A stretch of DNA of 17,606 nt from Phycisphaerales bacterium UBA6054 (GCA_002429045.1 DIYM01000127.1:1-17606), one strand, 5' to 3'; numbered from the stretch's first letter, positions 6,611 to 13,879 are shown. A program made the numbers and translations. The notes: a model not told the origin generated them from the letters alone.

Positions 6611-8193
6611 GACGAACCCCCCCGCTCCACCCCGTCCAAAACCGACACCACGACACGCTCCCCCGCACGGGGACGGTCGAGCCCGACCGCGATCAGATCC
6701 CCGGGCCGAACCCCGCCCCGGACCCGCACCCAGCCGCCCTCACCACCGCCGATCACATCGACCGAGACCGGCCCGAGCGAGCCACAATCGTTCCGGCGCT
6801 CCCGCACGACCCACACCAACGCCCGCCCCGCGTCCTCCTCGACGGCTTCCGCGGGAACGAGCGCTTCGGCCTGCGCCCCCGCCTCGCCCCGTTCCGCCTC
6901 ACCGCCACCGCCAACGCCACTGCCGGACGACGAAAGGAACTTCACACGCGCCAGCATCTCCGGACGCAGCAGCGGGTCGGGATCATGCACAGCGACCTGG
7001 ATCTCGAGCGTGTTCTTCTGCAGATCGGCCTCGTGGGTCGCGCGGAGCACCTCACCCACGAAGACCCGGTCGGGGAGAATCTCCACCACCACCTCGCACC
7101 GCTGCCCCACCGAGATGTACGACGCGTCGGCCAGCGGAACATCGACACGCACACGCAACCGCTCGGGGTCGTAGATATGCACCACGTGCGCCGAGTGAGG
7201 CGAGTCCATCATCCGGATCACCTTGTCCCCCGGCACCTTCAGCCGCCGCTGCACATAGCCACCGATCGGCGCCCGGATCGTCATCCGCTCCAACTCCAGC
7301 GCGGCGTCGGCCCGGACCGCCTCCGCGCGGGCCACCGCCGCGCGAGCAAGCCCGACCGACGCCTCCGACGCGACCAGACGCCGACGGTCCTCGATCCTGA
7401 GATCGAGGGCCCGCTCCGCCGCATGCAACTCGGCACGCAGCCGCCTCCCTCGCGCTTCGAGCAGCGGGCCTCGCGCCCGCAACGCATCCGTCTCGGCACG
7501 CTGAGCCGCCACCCGCTGCCGGGCAACCACCAACTCCAACTCGTTCGCGGCCCCCGCCTCCTGCGACAGCCGAACCCGCGCCGACTCCTCCTCCAGTCGC
7601 GTCAGCCTCGCCGCCGCGGCCTCCACGAGCGACGGCAACCGCGCGAGCTCCGCCTCGTTCTCCGACACGCCAGCCCGACCCGCCGCGACCCGCCGCTCGA
7701 GCTCGAAAGGCTCACGCCAAGACTCCGACGCGGCCTCGCGATCCGCCTCCGCCACACGCAACGCGGCCCGGGCTTCCGCGAGCCCGGCCTCCGCGATCCG
7801 CAACCGGATCCGCGAGTCCTCCGAAACCAGACGCGCCACCACATCGCCGCGCTCGATGTAGTCGCCCTCGAGCACATCGATCGACTCAACAACGCCGTCC
7901 GCCAGCGCCGTGCAGGCCACATAGAACGGTTCCGCCTCGAGCCAGCCCGGCGCCTGCACAGCCGGAACCACCGGATCCGCGCCACGCCCATCACCCGGTG
8001 ACGCGACGGCATCAACCCTGACGAACACCGCCTGAACCACATCGACCGCCCGCACCGGGCGCACGACCGGCAACGCCGCCCACCCCACAACACCGACGAT
8101 GCCCAGCAGCACCGCCAACACAACGAGCTTGGACACAACGCGAGGCCGCGCCTCCGAGACGCCGCCACGGCGCCCGCGATCAACCGAATCCAT
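6607..8193 (-). CDS. HlyD-family efflux adaptor (membrane fusion protein) with long coiled-coil hairpin
   Basis: A 528-residue adaptor anchored in the inner membrane. A helix at about 22-42 follows a positively charged start. The first lipoyl-like half lies at about 97-123 (DGVVESIDVLEGDYIERGDVVA). A long Ala/Arg/Glu-rich helical hairpin runs from about 127 to 305, and the second lipoyl half from about 306 to 326 (IRAPIGGYVQRRLKVPGD). The beta-barrel follows to about 420. A Gly/Ser/Glu-rich segment (about 421-441) interrupts the barrel and membrane-proximal domains, and the protein ends in a membrane-proximal domain (about 442-520). The roughly 180-residue hairpin is long for the family and should reach toward an outer-membrane channel. 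The ATG at 8193 has GGAGG seven bases upstream. The ATPase gene follows with an ATGA overlap. No TolC-like gene is in the window. Confidence 0.93.
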   Translation of the reverse strand: MDSVDRGRRGGVSEARPRVVSKLVVLAVLLGIVGVVGWAALPVVRPVRAVDVVQAVFVRVDAVASPGDGRGADPVVPAVQAPGWLEAEPFYVACTALADGVVESIDVLEGDYIERGDVVARLVSEDSRIRLRIAEAGLAEARAALRVAEADREAASESWREPFELERRVAAGRAGVSENEAELARLPSLVEAAAARLTRLEEESARVRLSQEAGAANELELVVARQRVAAQRAETDALRARGPLLEARGRRLRAELHAAERALDLRIEDRRRLVASEASVGLARAAVARAEAVRADAALELERMTIRAPIGGYVQRRLKVPGDKVIRMMDSPHSAHVVHIYDPERLRVRVDVPLADASYISVGQRCEVVVEILPDRVFVGEVLRATHEADLQKNTLEIQVAVHDPDPLLRPEMLARVKFLSSSGSGVGGGGEAERGEAGAQAEALVPAEAVEEDAGRALVWVVRERRNDCGSLGPVSVDVIGGGEGGWVRVRGGVRPGDLIAVGLDRPRAGERVVVSVLDGVERGGSS

Positions 8194-8215
8194 GAGATAC
8201 CTCCAAGACAGACGC

Positions 8216-8235
8216 GAAAAGCGCGCTGGGCGCGC
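8216..8235 (-). terminator. Terminator-like or attenuator-like hairpin before the adaptor gene
   Basis: Read on the minus strand, GCGCGC (8235-8230), loop CCA and GCGCGC (8226-8221) are followed at once by TTTTC. It lies 10 bases after the stop of the small Cys-rich gene and about 20 bases before the adaptor Shine-Dalgarno. The T-run is only four bases, so termination may be partial. Confidence 0.45.
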
Positions 8236-8245
8236 ACGGATCCTG

Positions 8246-8638
8246 CTAGACGGATCTCGCGTGTCTTGGTGGCTTCGGAAGCCGTCCGAGGTGCGCCGAC
8301 GCGACGCGACAACGAGGCCCCCCGATCAACGCCGGGGGCGACCCCTCGCCGGTCCACACCGCAGCAGCCCGCGCCGGTAGCACGGGCATCCCCGCGATCG
8401 AGCAGCACGGCCTCGGGCATTCCTGATCGGAGCACGGGAAATCGACCGGGCGCTCCTCCCGCTCATCAGGCACCGGATCCGATCCACCGCCGCAGCACCC
8501 GTCGTCCGCACCCGAGACGCCGGAAACCGCCCACACCTGGGGAGCAAAGCCGTACCCATCGCCGCAACCGCACGCAGAAGGCGCGAAGCCAACAAGCGAA
8601 GGGAGCACCGCAAAGAGAACGACCAAGAACCGGTTCAC
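8246..8638 (-). CDS. Small Cys-rich exported protein of unknown function
   Basis: A 130-residue protein read from a GTG at 8638. Residues 1-22 look like a signal peptide (MNRFLVVLFAVLPSLVGFAPSA), with predicted cleavage just before C23. The serine and proline near the site make a true lipobox doubtful. The mature part has nine cysteines (C23, C25, C48, C49, C69, C74, C78, C79, C110) in CxC and CC pairs, and a Pro/Arg-rich tail. Small exported Cys-rich proteins of this look often sit beside metal or redox transport genes, but I do not recognise a named family and no function should be assumed. It is the first gene upstream of the adaptor-ATPase-permease cassette, from which a hairpin separates it. 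The start has no clear Shine-Dalgarno, but a TATACT box lies 7 bases upstream. Confidence 0.65.
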   Translation of the reverse strand: MNRFLVVLFAVLPSLVGFAPSACGCGDGYGFAPQVWAVSGVSGADDGCCGGGSDPVPDEREERPVDFPCSDQECPRPCCSIAGMPVLPARAAAVWTGEGSPPALIGGPRCRVASAHLGRLPKPPRHARSV

Positions 8639-8645
8639 AACCCTG

Positions 8646-8651
8646 AGTATA
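8646..8651 (-). promoter_or_regulatory. -10 box TATACT just before the GTG start of the Cys-rich gene
   Basis: TATACT (five of six consensus bases) ends 7 bases before the GTG at 8638. Transcription would then begin almost at the start codon, giving a leaderless or nearly leaderless message. No good -35 is visible 16-18 bases upstream. This is the likely promoter for the first efflux cassette. Confidence 0.45.
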
Positions 8652-8775
8652 CATCCCGACCCGCCCGCTTTGTTCCCGCAACAGCCCGATCATTCGCGCC
8701 CGCGTCCGCCAGCCCCCCAAAGCTCACGGAGCGACCGCGGAACCGAGCACCCCAGCGATTCGGCCCCAGCCCACG

Positions 8776-8796
8776 AAAAACGGCCCTCACGGGCCG
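8776..8796 (-). terminator. Intrinsic terminator of the tRNA-Lys gene
   Basis: On the minus strand CGGCCC (8796-8791), loop GTGA and GGGCCG (8786-8781) are followed by TTTTT (8780-8776). It is a perfect six-pair GC stem with a tetraloop and T-run, starting 7 bases after the tRNA 3' end. Confidence 0.85.
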
Positions 8797-8803
8797 CGAA
8801 AAG

Positions 8804-8876
<73 letters not shown>

Positions 8877-8909
8877 GCCTGCAGGCATGTCTCCGCCGCA
8901 AGAAGCCAT

Positions 8910-8937
8910 GTTATAGACCACCCGAGCGGGATGTCCA
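8910..8937 (-). promoter_or_regulatory. Sigma70-type promoter of tRNA-Lys
   Basis: On the minus strand -35 TGGACA (8937-8932, five of six consensus bases), a 16-base spacer and -10 TATAAC (8915-8910, five of six) lie about 34 bases upstream of the tRNA 5' end. This leaves a short leader for RNase P to remove. Confidence 0.7.
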
Positions 8938-8986
8938 CCCCCGCCCGGGCACGCCCCGGCCCCCACAGGCACGCACCGCCGGCTCG

Positions 8987-9015
8987 TTGACCCCGATTCC
9001 TGCCCCGCCTAACCT
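8987..9015 (+). promoter_or_regulatory. Possible promoter of the rpmF-plsX-fab cluster
   Basis: TTGACC (8987-8992) and TAACCT (9010-9015) are separated by 17 bases, which would give a leader of about 130 bases before rpmF. The -10 is weak. The remaining sequence between the tRNA and rpmF (8938-9154) shows no gene, only a palindrome GCTGGC-AA-GCCAGC at 9066-9079. Confidence 0.3.
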
Positions 9016-9065
9016 TCCCGTCCAGATCCCGGCACGCCGCCGCGTCGTCGGATCGGGACCGAACC

Positions 9066-9079
9066 GCTGGCAAGCCAGC
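9066..9079. repeat. 14-base perfect palindrome upstream of rpmF
   Basis: GCTGGC and GCCAGC flank AA. In RNA it would form a five-pair stem with loop CAAG. It may be an operator or a leader hairpin for the rpmF-plsX-fab unit, but nothing else in the sequence supports a role. Confidence 0.3.
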
Positions 9080-9154
9080 AGCTTATGACTGACACACGGA
9101 TCCGCCCACGGGCGGCCGCAGATTGACACTCCACGCACCGCAGAGGAGCCCCCC

Positions 9155-9352
9155 ATGCTTCCAGTCCAACGCCAAAGCCGTGGCCGCTCCCGCCGCCGTC
9201 GCTCCCACGATTCCATCACCGGCGTCCAGTCGACCATCTGCCCCCTCTCCGGCATGCCCAAACGCCACCACCGCGTCTGCGAGGAATCCGGCTACGTCCG
9301 CCCGGGGCTGCGCATCAAAGTGCGCAAACTCAAGATCGGCACCAACGACTGA
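9155..9352 (+). CDS. rpmF: 50S ribosomal protein bL32 (variant with half zinc motif)
   Basis: A 65-residue basic protein of the large ribosomal subunit. The N-terminus MLPVQRQSRGRSRRRRSHDS and the CP...G..K..H.VC...GYV core are those of bL32. The ATG has AGGAG six bases upstream. In zinc-binding bL32 two CxxC pairs hold the metal. Here each pair has lost its second cysteine: C29-P-L-S32 and C42-E-E-S45, with the 13-residue spacing between pairs kept. It is therefore a partial C-minus form, probably without structural zinc, although H38/H39 are nearby. A basic C-terminal tail (RIKVRKLK) follows. The position just upstream of plsX is the common bacterial arrangement, but the usual partner yceD (DUF177) is not in front of it. 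Confidence 0.95.
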   Translation: MLPVQRQSRGRSRRRRSHDSITGVQSTICPLSGMPKRHHRVCEESGYVRPGLRIKVRKLKIGTND

Positions 9353-9493
9353 ACACACCCGCGTGCCCATCAGCATGCGGCGATGCCGGCCGCCCGGTAT
9401 CATCCAGATCTGAACCGCTCGACCCGAGCACGCACACGCCCGATCAACACGGCGCGACCCAACCCATCGCCGCGCCCGCCCGGAGCAAGCACG

Positions 9494-10528
9494 GTGCCCA
9501 TCCGCATCGCCATCGATGTCATGGGAGGCGACCACGCCCCCGACGCCGTCATCAAAGGCGTGATCGAAGCGCTCCCGTCGCTCGAACCCGATGAGCACCT
9601 CGTCCTGATCGGGCGCGAGAACGCCATCCGCGCCCACCTCGACGAGCGCGGCATCGATGACCCCCGCCTCCAGATCGTCCACACGCCCGATGTCATCGGC
9701 ATGGGCGACTCGCCCGCCAAAGCCGTCCGGGGCCTGCCCGACTCTTCCATCGTCCAGATGGCCAAGCTCGGCTCGCGCAAAGCGGCCGACCCTTGCGACG
9801 CGGTCATCTCCGCGGGGAACACCGGCGCCTGCGTCGCGGCCGGGCAGATGCACATGAAACGCCTCCGAGGGGTCCACCGCCCCGGGATCGCCGTCACCAT
9901 CCCCGCCTTCCACGGGCCCGTCGTCCTCTGCGACGCCGGCGCCAACCCAGAGCCACGCCCCACCCATCTCTGGCAGTACGGCGTGATGGCCGAGGTCTTC
10001 GCCGCCAAATCACTCGGCATCGAGAACCCCCGCGTCGCGCTGATGAACATCGGCGCCGAAGAAGGCAAAGGCTCCGAACTCATCAAAGGAGCCCGCGACC
10101 TGCTCCGACGCACCCCCGATCTCAACTTCATCGGCTACGTCGAAGGACGAGACTTCTTCAACGGAGCCGCCGACGTCGTTGTCACCGACGGCTTCACCGG
10201 CAACACCATGCTCAAGACCGCCGAGGGGCTCGCGTCATCCCTCTTCCAGGCGATCATCTCCGAGATCATGGAGAAAGACGTCGAGCTGCTCACCAAGTTC
10301 GAACCGGTCATGAAAGACCTCTACAAGAAGAACGATTACCACGAGCACGGCGGGGCTCCGCTCCTCGGCGTCAACGGGGTCATGATGATCGCCCACGGCT
10401 CCTCCAAGCCCAAAACGATCACCGCCGCCATCACCAAAACACTCGACTATGTCCGGGCGCACGTCAACGACGCCATCGCCGAACGCATCGCCGAGATCGC
10501 ACACATCGAACAGGCCCAGCCCGCATGA
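9494..10528 (+). CDS. plsX: Phosphate acyltransferase PlsX
   Basis: PlsX turns acyl-ACP and phosphate into acyl-phosphate, the acyl donor for PlsY in phospholipid synthesis, as a peripheral membrane enzyme. I choose the GTG at 9494, giving 344 residues, the usual family length. GGAG lies eight bases upstream and the family start (IRIAIDVMGGDHAPDA) follows directly. The ATG at 9383 would add 37 unconserved residues. Family signatures present include AIDVMGGDHAP near residues 5-15, SAGNTGA, LCDAGANPEPRPTHLWQYGVMAEVF, LMNIGAEEGKGSEL, FNGAADVVVTDGFTGN, and HGGAPLLGVNGVMMIAHGSS. It overlaps fabH by ATGA (10525-10528), so the two are translationally coupled. The gap from rpmF is 141 bases, which holds no gene and no clear terminator. 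Confidence 0.96.
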   Translation: MPIRIAIDVMGGDHAPDAVIKGVIEALPSLEPDEHLVLIGRENAIRAHLDERGIDDPRLQIVHTPDVIGMGDSPAKAVRGLPDSSIVQMAKLGSRKAADPCDAVISAGNTGACVAAGQMHMKRLRGVHRPGIAVTIPAFHGPVVLCDAGANPEPRPTHLWQYGVMAEVFAAKSLGIENPRVALMNIGAEEGKGSELIKGARDLLRRTPDLNFIGYVEGRDFFNGAADVVVTDGFTGNTMLKTAEGLASSLFQAIISEIMEKDVELLTKFEPVMKDLYKKNDYHEHGGAPLLGVNGVMMIAHGSSKPKTITAAITKTLDYVRAHVNDAIAERIAEIAHIEQAQPA

Positions 10529-11571
10529 GCGACGGACGCACCGCCCCCCCACACACCGGCGTCGAGATCGCGGGATCCGGTTCCGCGCTCCCAGAGCACC
10601 GACTCACCAACGCCGAACTCGAATCCCTGATGGACACCTCGGACGAGTGGATCCTCCAACGCACCGGCATCCGCGAGCGACGACGCCACGACACCAGCAC
10701 GCCCTACCCGACATCCGACCTCGGCACCGCCGCGCTCGAGAACGCGCTCGATGACGCCGGCATGCACGCCGAGGGCCTCGGGCTCGTGCTCTGCGCCACC
10801 ATGACCCCCGACTCGCCGACACCCGCGGTGTCCTGCCGCATCGCCGCCAACCTCGGGCTCAGAACCACCGGCGCCATCGACCTCAACGCCGCCTGCTCCG
10901 GATTCGTCTTCGCCGTCTCCACCGCGCACGCCATGATCGCCAGCGGGCTCTACGACTCGATCGCCGTCGTCGGCGTCGACACCGTCACCCGCCATTGCGA
11001 CTACTCCACCTTCGGCCGCGGCGCCGCCATCCTCTTCGGAGACGGCGCCGGCGCCGTCATCCTCAAGAAAACCAACGACACCGCCAAGGGCATGCTCGCG
11101 CAGGCCATGCACGCCAACGGGAACGGCGCCAAATCTCTCTACATCCCCTGCGGCCTCGACCAGGTCGAAGACCCCGAATCCCACCAAGCCGAAGACGGAT
11201 CCGGTGTCGACCCACGCCTCAACGACAAGATCCAGATGAACGGCAAGGGCGTCTTCAAGTTCGCCGTCTCCAAGTTCCCCGAGGTCATCCAAGAAACCCT
11301 CGACCTCGCCGGCCTCACCGCCGATCGGGTCGACCACTACGTCTGCCACCAGGCCAACGCACGCATCCTCGAAGCCGCCCGCGAACGCTTCGGGCTGCCC
11401 GAGTCCAAACTCCGCGTCAACATCGACCGCCTCGGCAACACCGTCGCCGGATCCTGCCCCATCGTCTACGACGAACTCAAACGAGAGTCGCTGCTCGAGC
11501 CGGGCCAGAAGGTCATGTTCATCGCCTTCGGCGCCGGCCTCACCTGGGGCGCCTCGCTCTGGCAGATCTGA
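10525..11571 (+). CDS. fabH: Beta-ketoacyl-ACP synthase III (KAS III)
   Basis: This enzyme condenses acetyl-CoA (or another short acyl-CoA) with malonyl-ACP to start fatty acid synthesis in the cytoplasm. The 348-residue protein has the full thiolase-fold catalytic triad: Cys124 in DLNAACSGF, His275 in VCHQANARI and Asn305 in DRLGNTVAGS. Other KAS III marks are DEWILQRTGIRER (about 40-52), FGDGAGAVIL (about 171-180) and the C-terminal FGAGLTWGA. Residues about 205-235 (IPCGLDQVEDPESHQAEDG) form a longer, acidic loop than in E. coli FabH. The ATG lies inside the plsX stop (ATGA overlap). fabD follows after 23 bases. Assignment is secure. Confidence 0.97.
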   Translation: MSDGRTAPPHTGVEIAGSGSALPEHRLTNAELESLMDTSDEWILQRTGIRERRRHDTSTPYPTSDLGTAALENALDDAGMHAEGLGLVLCATMTPDSPTPAVSCRIAANLGLRTTGAIDLNAACSGFVFAVSTAHAMIASGLYDSIAVVGVDTVTRHCDYSTFGRGAAILFGDGAGAVILKKTNDTAKGMLAQAMHANGNGAKSLYIPCGLDQVEDPESHQAEDGSGVDPRLNDKIQMNGKGVFKFAVSKFPEVIQETLDLAGLTADRVDHYVCHQANARILEAARERFGLPESKLRVNIDRLGNTVAGSCPIVYDELKRESLLEPGQKVMFIAFGAGLTWGASLWQI

Positions 11572-11582
11572 ACGCCCTCCCC

Positions 11583-11588
11583 TACCAT
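11583..11588 (+). promoter_or_regulatory. TAnnnT hexamer (TACCAT) 6 bases before the fabD start
   Basis: TACCAT is followed by six bases and then the fabD ATG at 11595, which has no Shine-Dalgarno. The spacing would suit an internal promoter making a leaderless fabD transcript. The same layout recurs at 13880-13885. The motif is short and may be chance. Confidence 0.3.
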
Positions 11589-11594
11589 CTCTCC

Positions 11595-12530
11595 ATGATC
11601 AACACCATCTTCCTCTGCCCCGGCCAGGGCGCCCAGACCGTCGGCATGGGCCACGCCTGGGCCCAGTCGTCCCCCGCCGCCAAAGCCGTCTTCGACGAAG
11701 CCGACGCCATCCTGGGTGACTCGCTCGGCGCGCCCCTCTCGAGCCTCTGCTTCGGAGGCCCCACCGACACCCTCAACCGGACCGACGTCTCGCAGCCCGC
11801 GATCTACACCGCGTCCATCGCCTCGTACCGCGCGCTGGTGGAACAGCGGGGCGCCTTCACCATCGCCGCCACCGCCGGCCTCTCGCTCGGCGAATACACC
11901 GCCCTGTGCATCGCCGGCGCGTTCTCCTTCGCCGACGGCCTCAAGCTCGTCGCCCTCCGAGGCCGCGCCATGCAGGACGCAGCCGAAGCCGTGCCCTCGT
12001 CCATGGTCGTCCTCATCGGCGCCGACGAAGACAAAGCCAACGCCCTCTGCGACGCCGCCCGCGCAGACGACATCCTCGTCGCCGCCAACTTCAACGCACC
12101 GGGACAGGTCGTCATCTCCGGCTCCGCCGCCGCCTGCGACCGCGCCGAACAGCTGGCGCCCGATCACTCCCTCCGCGCCACACGCCTCGCCGTCGCCGGA
12201 GCCTTCCACTCCCCGATCATGCAGCCCGCCGCCGACCGGCTCCGCGAAGCGCTGGCCAACACCTCGATCAACACTCCCGCCTGCCCCGTCGCGGCCAACG
12301 TCACCGGCACCACCCACGAAGCCGACCCCGACTCCATCCGCCAGCGCCTCGTCGAGCAGCTCACCAGCCCCGTCCGCTGGGCCGCCAACTGCGCCCACCT
12401 TTCAGAATCGCACACCGACGCCGACTGGCACGAACTCGCCCCCGGCAAGTCCCTCGCCGGCATGATGCGACGCATCAACAAAGCCATCAAACCCACCACC
12501 CACGACCAACCCGAGCCCACCAACGCCTGA
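11595..12530 (+). CDS. fabD: Malonyl-CoA:ACP transacylase
   Basis: FabD moves the malonyl group from CoA to acyl carrier protein, supplying the extender unit for KAS enzymes. The protein has 311 residues, normal for the family. The GQGAQ loop is at residues 10-14, the nucleophile Ser97 in GLSLGEY, the substrate carboxylate-binding Arg122 in LRGRAMQ, and the catalytic His205 in GAFHSPIM. The C-terminus adds a short Lys/Pro-rich tail (KPTTHDQPEPTNA). The ATG at 11595 fits the conserved start (IFLCPGQGAQ). A longer frame from 10995 only overlaps fabH. No Shine-Dalgarno precedes the ATG; the upstream bases are C-rich, with TACCAT six bases away. The gene lies between fabH and fabG, 15 bases before the latter. 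Confidence 0.96.
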   Translation: MINTIFLCPGQGAQTVGMGHAWAQSSPAAKAVFDEADAILGDSLGAPLSSLCFGGPTDTLNRTDVSQPAIYTASIASYRALVEQRGAFTIAATAGLSLGEYTALCIAGAFSFADGLKLVALRGRAMQDAAEAVPSSMVVLIGADEDKANALCDAARADDILVAANFNAPGQVVISGSAAACDRAEQLAPDHSLRATRLAVAGAFHSPIMQPAADRLREALANTSINTPACPVAANVTGTTHEADPDSIRQRLVEQLTSPVRWAANCAHLSESHTDADWHELAPGKSLAGMMRRINKAIKPTTHDQPEPTNA

Positions 12531-12545
12531 GCGCAGGACCACCCA

Positions 12546-13286
12546 ATGACCGATCAACGCGTCGCCATCGTCACCGGAGCCTCCCGCGGCATCGGTCGCG
12601 CCATCGCCACCCGCCTCGCTTCCGACGGCCGCCACGTCGTCTGCGTCGCACGCTCCCAGGCCCCCCTCGACGAACTCGTCGCCGAGATCCAAGCCAGCGG
12701 CGGCGCCGCCACCGCCAAACCCTGCGACCTCTCCGACTTCGACGCCACCGCCAAGATGATCGAGTCCGTCCACGAAGAGCTCGGCCGACTCGACATCCTC
12801 GTCAACAACGCCGGCATCACCCGCGACAACCTCATCCTCCGCATGACCGACGAAGAGTGGGACGGCGTCATCGACACCAACCTCAAGTCCGTCTTCGTCG
12901 CCTGCCGAGCCGCCGCCCGCCCCATGATGCGCGGCAAGTTCGGACGCATCGTCAACATCGCCTCCACCTCCGGCCTCGTCGGCAACAGCGGCCAGGCCAA
13001 CTACGCCGCCGCCAAGTCCGGCCTCACCGGCTTCACCAAAACCATCGCCCGCGAACTCGGCGGCAAAGGCATCACCGCCAACACCGTCGCCCCCGGCTTC
13101 ATCCAGACCGACATGACCAAGGACCTCCCCCAACCCGTCATCGACGGCGTCAAGTCCATGATGGCCGTCCGCAACCTCGGCACCCCCGAAGACATCGCCG
13201 CCTGCGTCGCCTACGCCACCAGCGACGAAGCCGGCTTCCTCACCGGCCAAACCATCGCCGTCGACGGCGGCATGACCATGTGCTGA
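12546..13286 (+). CDS. fabG: 3-oxoacyl-ACP reductase
   Basis: FabG is the NADPH-dependent reductase of the first reductive step of fatty acid elongation. The 246-residue short-chain dehydrogenase has the cofactor motif TGASRGIG (10-17), the structural motif NNAG (87-90), and the active-site set Asn112, Ser140, Tyr153 and Lys157 in the family context NIAS...GQANYAAAK. The C-terminal VDGGMTMC is the typical FabG ending. AGGA lies seven bases before the ATG. In many bacteria acpP follows immediately; here a DinB-like gene starts 10 bases later, so the carrier protein gene must be elsewhere. The symbol fits by context, since SDR paralogs are many but cluster position decides. Confidence 0.95.
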   Translation: MTDQRVAIVTGASRGIGRAIATRLASDGRHVVCVARSQAPLDELVAEIQASGGAATAKPCDLSDFDATAKMIESVHEELGRLDILVNNAGITRDNLILRMTDEEWDGVIDTNLKSVFVACRAAARPMMRGKFGRIVNIASTSGLVGNSGQANYAAAKSGLTGFTKTIARELGGKGITANTVAPGFIQTDMTKDLPQPVIDGVKSMMAVRNLGTPEDIAACVAYATSDEAGFLTGQTIAVDGGMTMC

Positions 13287-13296
13287 TCGCACGCCC

Positions 13297-13812
13297 ATGC
13301 ACTACATCCAATCCATCGCACGCTCGATCGAGCACGACCGCAACGAAACACTCAAACTCGCCCGCACCATCCCGGCGGACCTCTGCGACCAGCAGCCCGC
13401 CGGGCTGGTCCAGTCGCCGTGCTGGATCGTCTGCCACCTCGGCCTCGCCGACACGCTCCAACTCGCCAGCCTCACCACCGGCACACGCGAACGCGGCGAC
13501 TACTTCGATCAGTTCGGCCCAACCTCCGACCACGCCAATGCGCGCGAGCACATGAACGCCCGCTTCGGTAACTGGCACCGGGCCATCGACGCCGCCGCCG
13601 AAACCCACGCCAAGCTCGTCGAAGCCATCCGCCAAGCCGACCCCGACAAGCTCGCCCAGCCCCACCCCGCCGAGAGCGTCCGGGAGTGGTTCCCCACCCT
13701 CAACGACCACCTCATGTACATCGTCTGGCACGAGGGCAACCACGGCGGCCAGCTCCGAGCCTGGCTCCACGCCGCCCGCCACGCAAACCTCATCCACTCG
13801 ACCCGAGCATGA
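13297..13812 (+). CDS. DinB-superfamily (YfiT-like) putative metal-dependent protein
   Basis: A 171-residue predicted four-helix bundle of the DinB/YfiT fold. The three expected metal-ligand histidines are visible: H47 in the CHLGLAD segment (end of helix 2), and H145 and H149 in WHEGNHGGQLRAW, the classical HxxxH-GQL motif. Members include metal-dependent thiol S-transferases (bacillithiol, mycothiol) and many proteins of unknown role, so no reaction can be named. The protein is soluble with no signal peptide. It starts 10 bases after the fabG stop without a visible Shine-Dalgarno, so it is probably co-transcribed with and translated after fabG. It occupies the position that acpP normally holds. 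Whether it has any link to lipid synthesis is unknown. Confidence 0.85.
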   Translation: MHYIQSIARSIEHDRNETLKLARTIPADLCDQQPAGLVQSPCWIVCHLGLADTLQLASLTTGTRERGDYFDQFGPTSDHANAREHMNARFGNWHRAIDAAAETHAKLVEAIRQADPDKLAQPHPAESVREWFPTLNDHLMYIVWHEGNHGGQLRAWLHAARHANLIHSTRA

Positions 13813-13879
13813 TCGTCCGCAGGCACCGGAAACCGCACCGGGCCCCCGATTCCATGCACGCCCACCCATCGAACTCGGT

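Noticed and set aside
8653..8775. Possible small genes between the Cys-rich gene and the tRNA terminator
   Set aside because: No frame has a ribosome-binding site or recognisable pattern; I see nothing in this stretch.
9123..9128. Perfect TTGACA just upstream of rpmF
   Set aside because: No -10-like sequence lies 16-18 bases downstream; that position is inside the ribosome-binding region.
9383..9493. Upstream ATG adding 37 residues to PlsX
   Set aside because: The added residues are Pro/Arg-rich and not family-like, while the GTG at 9494 has a Shine-Dalgarno and gives the normal length.
10447..13298. Long minus-strand open frames opposite fabH, fabD and fabG
   Set aside because: Gly/Val/Asp-rich antisense translations without motifs; the plus-strand genes have full catalytic signatures.
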